A stretch of 6,670 nucleotides of DNA from Acidobacteriota bacterium (GTDB taxonomy: Bacteria; Acidobacteriota; Vicinamibacteria; Vicinamibacterales; Vicinamibacteraceae), in the NCBI GenBank assembly GCA_023418055.1, contig JAEZDP010000085.1:1-6670 (forward strand), written 5' to 3'. Position numbers and translations under genes: made by a program. Every line of letters begins with the position of its first letter. Positions within the stretch are counted from its first letter, which is position 1. A model generated the notes under the pieces. It searched no databases. It was not told where the DNA came from and saw only the letters and a program-made list of their open reading frames with translations. This document shows positions 1 to 4,643 of this stretch, piece by piece.

Positions 1-417
1 CTACCCCTTTCCGGCGTATGCGGGTCCCACGCCGCCCGCGCCCGCCTCGGCCACCTGCTGATCCTGTGTCCCGGTGCCCCCGCTCACGCCCACGGCCCCC
101 ACCACCCGACCGTCACGCTGGAGCGGCACGCCGCCCGCGAAGATCATCACGCGTCCGCCGTTGGAGACGTGGATGCCGTAGAAGTCCTTTCCGGGTTGAC
201 TGAGCGTCCCGAGTTCCTTCGTCGAGATGTCGAAGGCCCTCGAGGTGAACGCCTTATCGATGGCGATCTGGATGCTGCCGCGCCACGCATCGTCCATGCG
301 CAGGAAGGCCACGAGCAGACCGCCCTCGTCGACGACCGCGATATTCATCGGCTGGCCGATGTCGTGCGCCTTCTTCTCACCTGCCTCGAGCACGCGCCGC
401 GCGTCGTTCAATGTCAT
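1..417 (-). CDS. GlcG/HbpS-like heme-degrading/cofactor-binding domain protein (DUF336)
   Basis: This complete 138-residue protein is a stand-alone DUF336 (GlcG/HbpS, Pfam Haem_degrading) domain, the usual size for the family. Visible family hallmarks are the early beta strand NIAVVDEGG (25-33), the helix SIQIAIDKAFTSRAF (48-62), SQPG (73-76), SNGGRVMIFAGGVPL (85-99) and VVGAVGVSGGT (105-115). There is no signal peptide or membrane segment, so it is probably cytoplasmic. Relatives include HbpS, a heme-binding oxidative-stress protein of Streptomyces, GlcG of glycolate loci and PduO C-terminal domains. The exact ligand and reaction cannot be read from sequence. The ATG start is supported by a strong AAAGGAG six bases upstream. 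The gene is divergent from the sigma54 regulator and has a sigma54-type promoter candidate upstream. The C-terminal tail after about residue 126 is Gly/Ala-rich and probably disordered. The stop codon is the first three bases of the window, so nothing downstream can be seen. Confidence 0.9.
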   Translation of the reverse strand: MTLNDARRVLEAGEKKAHDIGQPMNIAVVDEGGLLVAFLRMDDAWRGSIQIAIDKAFTSRAFDISTKELGTLSQPGKDFYGIHVSNGGRVMIFAGGVPLQRDGRVVGAVGVSGGTGTQDQQVAEAGAGGVGPAYAGKG

Positions 418-423
418 CGATGG

Positions 424-430
424 CTCCTTT
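424..430 (-). promoter_or_regulatory. Shine-Dalgarno site of the DUF336 gene
   Basis: Read on the minus strand this is AAAGGAG, six bases before the ATG at 417. It is the strongest ribosome binding site in the window and fixes the start of the DUF336 protein. Confidence 0.8.
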
Positions 431-485
431 CATTGGTCGGTCGTCACGACCGGCCCACTGGCGATGGCCAGCTGGCCCCCTCGGT

Positions 486-501
486 TGCAAGGCCTGCGCC
501 A
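486..501 (-). promoter_or_regulatory. candidate sigma54 (-24/-12) promoter for the DUF336 gene
   Basis: On the minus strand the sequence reads TGGCGC, five bases, then TTGCA. Against the sigma54 consensus (TGGCACG, four bases, TTGCW) it keeps TGGC, the C at position 6, TTGC and the following A. The GG and GC doublets have the strict spacing this sigma factor requires. The predicted transcription start is near 475, giving a leader of about 58 bases before the ATG at 417. A complete sigma54-activator gene starts on the other side of the same spacer, which raises the prior. No activity data are available, so this is motif plus context only. Confidence 0.55.
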
Positions 502-514
502 GCCCGCTTCAGGC

Positions 515-543
515 TTGGTGTTCAGGCGCCCGTGCACTATAAG
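515..543 (+). promoter_or_regulatory. candidate sigma70-type promoter for the response regulator
   Basis: TTGGTG (515-520) and TATAAG (538-543) are separated by exactly 17 bases. The -10 box matches five of six consensus positions and the -35 box three of six. The stretch is locally AT-richer than its surroundings. The start of transcription would be near 550, leaving a leader of about 70 bases before the regulator ATG at 620. It would let the activator be made by the housekeeping polymerase while its target depends on sigma54. Confidence 0.4.
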
Positions 544-583
544 GAAAGGGACCACCCCACGACCCGACCGATGACGGCCGCCA

Positions 584-598
584 GCACGCGCGGCGTGC
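584..598. repeat. inverted repeat GCACGC-GCG-GCGTGC, possible activator-binding site
   Basis: Perfect six-base arms (584-589 and 593-598) surround a three-base centre. Its middle is about 116 bases upstream of the predicted sigma54 start for the DUF336 gene, a usual place for an enhancer site of an NtrC-type activator. It also lies in the leader of the regulator transcript, ten bases before the Shine-Dalgarno site, so autoregulation or an mRNA hairpin are alternatives. GC-rich palindromes arise easily by chance at this base composition. Confidence 0.35.
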
Positions 599-608
599 GG
601 TCACCATC

Positions 609-615
609 AGGGAGG
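609..615 (+). promoter_or_regulatory. Shine-Dalgarno site of the response regulator
   Basis: AGGGAGG lies four bases before the ATG at 620. Spacing is slightly short but the match is strong, and it supports this ATG. The receiver domain begins almost immediately after it, as expected. Confidence 0.7.
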
Positions 616-619
616 CGCG

Positions 620-1993
620 ATGACGCGCGCGTCAGCACGAGTGTTGGTCGTCGATGACGACGTCGACAGCACCAACTGGCTGGAAGTGTTCCTCACCGAT
701 CGCCACTATCAGGTGCGCACGGCGCCCGATGGCCGGACGGCGCAACTCATGGCGCACGCATGGCCGCCGTCGGTCGTCCTGCTCGATCTGGGACTGCCCG
801 ACATGGATGGCCTGACGGTGATGCGGCGTCTGCGGGAGGTTCTGCCCCAGACGCCCATCATCATCGTCTCTGGGAGGGCCACGGTCCCGCGCACCGTCGA
901 GGCCATGCATGGGGGCGCCTTCAGCCTTCTCGAGAAGCCGGTCGAGCCCGAAGAACTCGCGATGTTGGTGCAGCGTGCCGCTGGATGTCACACGTCGGCC
1001 GTGCACCAGGCGCGACCCGACGTGGACCGCGTGGAAGAATACGGGCGGTTGCGCTCGTGTGCGCCGGCGATGCACCGCAGTTTCTCGATGGCGAGGGCCG
1101 TGGCTGCCACCGACGCCAATGTGCTGCTGCTTGGCGAGAACGGCACGGGGAAGGAACTGCTGGCGCACGCCGTGCACGACAGCAGCCCGAGACGCGATCA
1201 GGCCTTCGTCCCCATCAACTGCGCGGCCATCAGCGCCGAGTTGCTCGAGTCGGAGTTGTTCGGCTACCGCCGCGGGGCGTTCACAGGTGCGCAGTCCGAC
1301 AGGAAGGGCCTGCTCGAGGCCGGGCACCGCGGATCGGTCTTCCTCGACGAGATCGCCGACATGCCGATGGCGCTGCAGCCCAAGCTGCTGCGCGTGCTGC
1401 AGGACCGGCGCGTGCGGCCGGTGGGAGCGACGGCGCTCGTCGAGGCCGACTTCCGCTTGATTTGCGCGACCAATGTGGACGCGCTCGGCGCCGTCCATAA
1501 GGGACGCCTGCGCGAAGACCTGTACTTCAGGCTGAACACCGTCACGATCACCCTGCCGCCATTGCGCGAACGGCCCGAGGACATCCCGCTGCTCGCGCAC
1601 GACTTCCTCGCCACCTACAGCAGCCGGTACGGCCGTCGCCTGGACGGCTTCGACGCTCGTGCCCTGTCGTTGCTGCTGAGCTACAGGTGGCCGGGGAACG
1701 TCCGCGAGCTGCAGCACGTCGTCGAGCGGGCGGTGATTCTGTCGGAGCGGCCACAGGTGGTCGAGGAGGACCTGCCCGACGAGGTGCGGGCACCCACGGC
1801 GCCGGCGAACGTCGTCCCGTTCCCGACAGGCTGCACGCTCGAGCAGATCGAGCGTCTGGCGCTGGTGCAGACGCTCGAACAGACGCGCTGGAACAAGCGG
1901 GCCACCGCGCACATCCTCGGCATCCACCGGCCGACGCTCTACAGCAAGCTCAGGAAGTATGGGCTCTGGAAAGGGCAGCAGACCCCGCATTGA
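620..1993 (+). CDS. sigma54-dependent transcriptional response regulator, NtrC family
   Basis: This 457-residue protein has the full NtrC-type layout. The receiver domain (about 7-120) has the acidic pocket D12-D14, phosphoacceptor D56 in LLDLGLPD, S84 and K106. The AAA+ sigma54-interaction domain (about 145-375) has Walker A GENGTGKE (172-179), the sigma54-contacting loop GAFTGA (219-224), Walker B VFLDEI (240-245), arginine-finger candidates R298 and R304 in LREDLYFRLN, and WPGNVREL (357-364). A C-terminal Fis-type helix-turn-helix spans about 407-449 (NKRATAHILGIHRPTLYSKL). All catalytic signatures are intact, so it should be able to remodel sigma54-RNA polymerase when D56 is phosphorylated. 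Walker A has Asn where many members have Ser (GESGTGKE), a tolerated variation. No histidine kinase is encoded in the window, so its partner is unknown. It is divergent from the DUF336 gene and convergent with the cysteine hydrolase gene. Family assignment is secure; targets are inferred. Confidence 0.96.
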   Translation: MTRASARVLVVDDDVDSTNWLEVFLTDRHYQVRTAPDGRTAQLMAHAWPPSVVLLDLGLPDMDGLTVMRRLREVLPQTPIIIVSGRATVPRTVEAMHGGAFSLLEKPVEPEELAMLVQRAAGCHTSAVHQARPDVDRVEEYGRLRSCAPAMHRSFSMARAVAATDANVLLLGENGTGKELLAHAVHDSSPRRDQAFVPINCAAISAELLESELFGYRRGAFTGAQSDRKGLLEAGHRGSVFLDEIADMPMALQPKLLRVLQDRRVRPVGATALVEADFRLICATNVDALGAVHKGRLREDLYFRLNTVTITLPPLRERPEDIPLLAHDFLATYSSRYGRRLDGFDARALSLLLSYRWPGNVRELQHVVERAVILSERPQVVEEDLPDEVRAPTAPANVVPFPTGCTLEQIERLALVQTLEQTRWNKRATAHILGIHRPTLYSKLRKYGLWKGQQTPH

Positions 1994-2050
1994 CCAGCGG
2001 GGCGGCCAGCTGAGGTCGAGTGGGGGCCGGGGTAGCGGCGGTCAGGCGTG
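1994..2050. other. convergent spacer between regulator and cysteine hydrolase genes
   Basis: The 57 bases between two facing stop codons would be expected to hold a terminator. The best structure I see is an imperfect GC-rich stem: GACC (1992-1995) with GGTC (2014-2017), extended by AGC/GCT with a two-base bulge. No T-run follows on either strand, so an intrinsic terminator is not supported. Confidence 0.3.
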
Positions 2051-2680
2051 TCACCTCCGCCCGGATTTCAGGAAGCGATCGAGTCGGAGCCGCCCGAGGG
2101 GCGTCGTGGTGGCTTTCATCAACGTACGCATCTGCTGGAGGGCCGCCCGGTTGTCGGCCACCCTGGTCGACGCGATGCCATCTTCTGGCACGACGATGGT
2201 GAAGTTGCGCATGTAGGCGTCGTTGGCGGTGAAGAGGACGCAGATGTTGCCGGCCAGTCCGGTGAGGATGAGCGTGTCCACGCCGAGGTCCTCGAGCAGC
2301 AGGTCGAGGGTCGTCTGGAAGAAGCCGGAGTGTTTGGGTTTCAGCACGAAGTAGTCGTGCTCGTCCGGGGTGAGCATGCGCGACACGTCGCGGCCCGGCA
2401 CGTCGCTCGTGGTGCAGTACTCGACCAGCCCGCGGAAGTCGGACCGCCACTGCCCGAAGTTGTCGTTGACGTAGATGACCGGCAGCCCAGCCTCTGTCGC
2501 CCGCGTCTTGAACCGCGCCAAACGCCGCGCCATCGGCACCGCATGCCGCACCAGCCGTTCCGAGCCGTCGAAGGCCAGATCGTTGATGACGTCGATCAAC
2601 AGGAGCGCCGCCCGTGCACGCCGATGACGGGGAAGGATGCCGTGGCCAGGCTGCGGGTGTGACGTTCGTGTGGAGCCCAT
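2051..2680 (-). CDS. cysteine hydrolase, isochorismatase superfamily
   Basis: Taken from the ATG at 2680, the protein has 209 residues, typical of the family. The three catalytic positions of isochorismatase-like hydrolases are present: D30 in ALLLIDVIND, K114 in FVLKPKHSGF and nucleophile C147 in TGLAGNICV. FFQTTLDLLL follows the Lys as usual. The family hydrolyses amides, ureides or vinyl ethers (nicotinamidase, N-carbamoylsarcosine amidase, isochorismatase, peroxyureidoacrylate amidase). These motifs alone do not fix the substrate, and I give no symbol. The reading frame stays open upstream to a GTG at 2809, but no ATG, GTG or TTG lies between 2680 and the first catalytic strand, so 2680 is the latest possible start. 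No Shine-Dalgarno sequence precedes it. The 22-residue basic, Pro/His-containing leader before the fold is longer than usual. The gene is divergent from treZ, and no functional link to it is evident. Confidence 0.9.
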   Translation of the reverse strand: MGSTRTSHPQPGHGILPRHRRARAALLLIDVINDLAFDGSERLVRHAVPMARRLARFKTRATEAGLPVIYVNDNFGQWRSDFRGLVEYCTTSDVPGRDVSRMLTPDEHDYFVLKPKHSGFFQTTLDLLLEDLGVDTLILTGLAGNICVLFTANDAYMRNFTIVVPEDGIASTRVADNRAALQQMRTLMKATTTPLGRLRLDRFLKSGRR

Positions 2681-2690
2681 GGGTGAGGAC

Positions 2691-2704
2691 GCAATCAAGA
2701 TTGC
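2691..2704. repeat. inverted repeat GCAATC-AA-GATTGC, candidate operator
   Basis: Perfect six-base arms around a two-base centre lie in the short spacer between the divergent cysteine hydrolase and treZ genes, and are AT-richer than the surrounding DNA. A repressor or activator dimer site controlling one or both genes is plausible. It lies 10 bases upstream of the hydrolase ATG and 15 bases before the candidate -24 box of treZ. No second copy was seen in the window. Confidence 0.4.
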
Positions 2705-2718
2705 TGCCACCGCGCCGG

Positions 2719-2734
2719 GGGCATGCGCTTTGCA
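2719..2734 (+). promoter_or_regulatory. candidate sigma54 (-24/-12) promoter for treZ
   Basis: The sequence reads GGGCATG, four bases, TTGCA. Against TGGCACG-N4-TTGCW it differs only at the first T and at the C of position 6, and the GG to GC spacing is exact. The predicted start is near 2745. That would leave almost no leader for a GTG start at 2748 but a normal leader of about 33 bases for the GTG at 2778. No clear sigma70-type promoter was seen in this spacer. The call rests on the motif and on a sigma54 activator being encoded nearby. Confidence 0.4.
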
Positions 2735-2747
2735 CCAGTCGTTCGAC

Positions 2748-4643
2748 GTGAGTGCGCTCGCGGGGCATCGTCGGCAGGTGTTCGGTCCACGGTTGAGGGG
2801 CCAAGGCACAGTGGAGCTGCGGGTGTGGGCGCCAGACCACCAGCACGTGTCAGCCGTCGTGGACGGCGCCGAGCATCGGCTGGGGCGTCGCGGCGACGGC
2901 GTGCACAGCGGCGTGGTGCCGGGCGGGCATGGCTCGCGCTACGGGTTCCGGCTGGGTGACGACCCGCGGGTGCGGCCCGACCCGGCGTCACATCACCAGC
3001 CCGATGGCACCGACGGGCTGTCGGCCGTCGTGGACCACACGCGGTATGCGTGGCGAGACGCCGGCTGGCGGGGGCATCCCGTGCAGGCGCACGTGATCTA
3101 CGAGCTGCATTGTGGCACCTTCACGCCGGAGGGCACGTGGGACGCGGCGCGGCGGCGGTTGCCGGCACTCGCCGCGCTCGGCATCACGACCCTCCTGGTG
3201 ATGCCGGCCAACGCGTACGCAGGCGCCTACGGATGGGGCTACGACGGCGTCTTCTGGTTTGCGCCCCACGCGACCTACGGGGAGCCAGACGCGTTCAAGG
3301 CGTTCGTCGACGAGGCGCACGCGGTCGGCCTCGCGGTGGTGCTCGACGTGGTGTTCAACCATCTCGGGCCGCGCGACTGCGTGTTGCAGGACTTCGCGCG
3401 CGACTTCTTCACGACACGCTACGGCAACGAATGGGGCGCCTCGCTGAATTTCGATGGCGAAGGATCGGCCTTCGTCCGTCGCTTCGTCACCGACTGCGCG
3501 GCGCACTGGATGGCCGCCTATCATCTCGATGGCCTGCGCCTCGATGCGACGCAGCAGATGCACGACGCCTCGCCCACACACATCATCGGCGACGTGGTGG
3601 CCGCGGCCCGGCGTGCTGCCCGCCACCGCCAGGTGCTCATCGTCGGTGAGAACGAGCCTCAGGACGCCTGCCTCTTCGCGCCGGTGGGCGCCAGCGGCTG
3701 CGGCGTGGACGTGTTGTACAACGACGACTTCCATCACGCGATGCGGGCGCGCTTGACCGGATGGCGCGACGCGTATCTCGGCGACTACACCGGCATCACC
3801 GCAGAGCTGCTGAGTTGCGTGCGTCACGGCTTCCTCTTCCAGGGACAACACTACCCCTGGCAGGGCAAGCGTCGCGGGGTGAACGCCCGGCACGTCGAGG
3901 CGCACAGGTTCCTGTGCTTCCTCGAGAATCACGACCAGGTCGCCAACGCCGACGTGCGGGGGCGCCGGCTCTCGGAACTTGTCGCACCCGCACTGCTGCG
4001 TGCCAGCACGGCGCTGCTCCTGCTGGGACCCTGGACGCCGCTGTTGTTTCAGGGACAGGAACGCGGCAGCCGTCAGCCGTGGGTGTACTTTGCCGATCAC
4101 GGCGGTGACCTGGGCGGGCAGGTCCGTCGAGGGCGACGCGAGTTCGTGCGGCAGTTCGCCCGGTTGGCCGCGCTGCCCGAGGAGGAGACCGGCCCCGACC
4201 CCGTGGCCGCGCGGACCTTCGAGGACTGCCGGCTCGATGGCGCGACCGACGAGTCGCGCGACAACGCCTGGTGGCGGCTGCACGCCGACCTGCTGGCCCT
4301 GCGCCGCGCGTGGTCCGAAACCGCAGGCGAGGCCCGGTGGGACGGCTCGGCGCCCACCGCCGACCTGCTGCTCCTGCGACGCACCGACGCAGACGCGGAC
4401 CACCTGGTCGTGGTGAACTTCGGCAGCGACATGGACATCGCGCCACTGGCCGATCCGCTCGTCGCGCCGCCGCCGGGCTGCGACTGGACGATCCGGTGGA
4501 GCAGCGAGCAACTCGAATACGGCGGGTCTGGTGTGCCGAGGCTGCGTGCCGACCGCTGGCTGATGGCCGGACACGCCACGACCCTACTCGAGGCGTGCGC
4601 CTCCCTTCCCCATCCGAAAGTGCCCCTGCATGACCCATCGTGA
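2748..4643 (+). CDS. treZ: malto-oligosyltrehalose trehalohydrolase (TreZ), GH13
   Basis: The enzyme hydrolyses the alpha-1,4 bond next to the terminal trehalose unit of maltooligosyltrehalose, releasing trehalose. Numbered from the GTG at 2748 (631 residues), an N-terminal beta-sandwich (about 12-95) carries RVWAP and ends near RPDPASHHQPDG. The GH13 barrel follows, with YELHCGTFTPEG from 118, GWGYDGV (162-168), DVVFNH (D200-H205), nucleophile D266 in GLRLDA, acid/base E301 in VGENEP, NDDFHH (325-330), transition-state D396 in ENHDQ and LFQGQE (433-438). The tail includes QVRRGRREF and a C-terminal sandwich with YGGSG. D266-E301-D396 spacing resembles known TreZ. The start is uncertain: the frame is open from 2637, with an ATG at 2679 that would collide with the divergent hydrolase start, and GTGs at 2748 and 2778. 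None has a good ribosome binding site. The C-terminal end overlaps the debranching-enzyme gene by 14 bases. Some active-site-flanking sequence is unusual (PANAYAGAY at 153-161, GENEP), so another GH13 trehalose-related specificity is possible but less likely. Confidence 0.88.
   Translation: MSALAGHRRQVFGPRLRGQGTVELRVWAPDHQHVSAVVDGAEHRLGRRGDGVHSGVVPGGHGSRYGFRLGDDPRVRPDPASHHQPDGTDGLSAVVDHTRYAWRDAGWRGHPVQAHVIYELHCGTFTPEGTWDAARRRLPALAALGITTLLVMPANAYAGAYGWGYDGVFWFAPHATYGEPDAFKAFVDEAHAVGLAVVLDVVFNHLGPRDCVLQDFARDFFTTRYGNEWGASLNFDGEGSAFVRRFVTDCAAHWMAAYHLDGLRLDATQQMHDASPTHIIGDVVAAARRAARHRQVLIVGENEPQDACLFAPVGASGCGVDVLYNDDFHHAMRARLTGWRDAYLGDYTGITAELLSCVRHGFLFQGQHYPWQGKRRGVNARHVEAHRFLCFLENHDQVANADVRGRRLSELVAPALLRASTALLLLGPWTPLLFQGQERGSRQPWVYFADHGGDLGGQVRRGRREFVRQFARLAALPEEETGPDPVAARTFEDCRLDGATDESRDNAWWRLHADLLALRRAWSETAGEARWDGSAPTADLLLLRRTDADADHLVVVNFGSDMDIAPLADPLVAPPPGCDWTIRWSSEQLEYGGSGVPRLRADRWLMAGHATTLLEACASLPHPKVPLHDPS

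Noticed and set aside
473..490. Plus-strand sigma54-like TGGCCC...TTGCAA before the regulator
   Set aside because: The GG to GC distance is one base too long; sigma54 promoters tolerate almost no spacing change.
169..657. Plus-strand open frame crossing the DUF336 gene and the divergent spacer
   Set aside because: It is antisense to the DUF336 gene, overlaps the regulator start in another frame and crosses the promoter region; no domain is visible.
632..1990. Minus-strand open frame almost the length of the response regulator
   Set aside because: The plus-strand product has every NtrC-family signature; the antisense product has none and is a composition shadow.
1992..2017. Stem-loop after the regulator stop as an intrinsic terminator
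   Set aside because: The stem is bulged and no T-run follows on either strand.
2694..2709. Minus-strand sigma54-like TGGCAGC...TTGAT before the cysteine hydrolase
   Set aside because: Spacing fits but the conserved C at -12 is A, and the predicted start would leave almost no leader before the ATG at 2680.
1950..2846. Alternative 298-codon minus-strand frame across the cysteine hydrolase region
   Set aside because: It is a shifted frame of the hydrolase gene without the Asp-Lys-Cys motifs; the true frame contains all three.
2988..4574. Minus-strand 528-codon open frame opposite treZ
   Set aside because: Same explanation: antisense to a GH13 enzyme with intact catalytic residues, no recognisable motif of its own.
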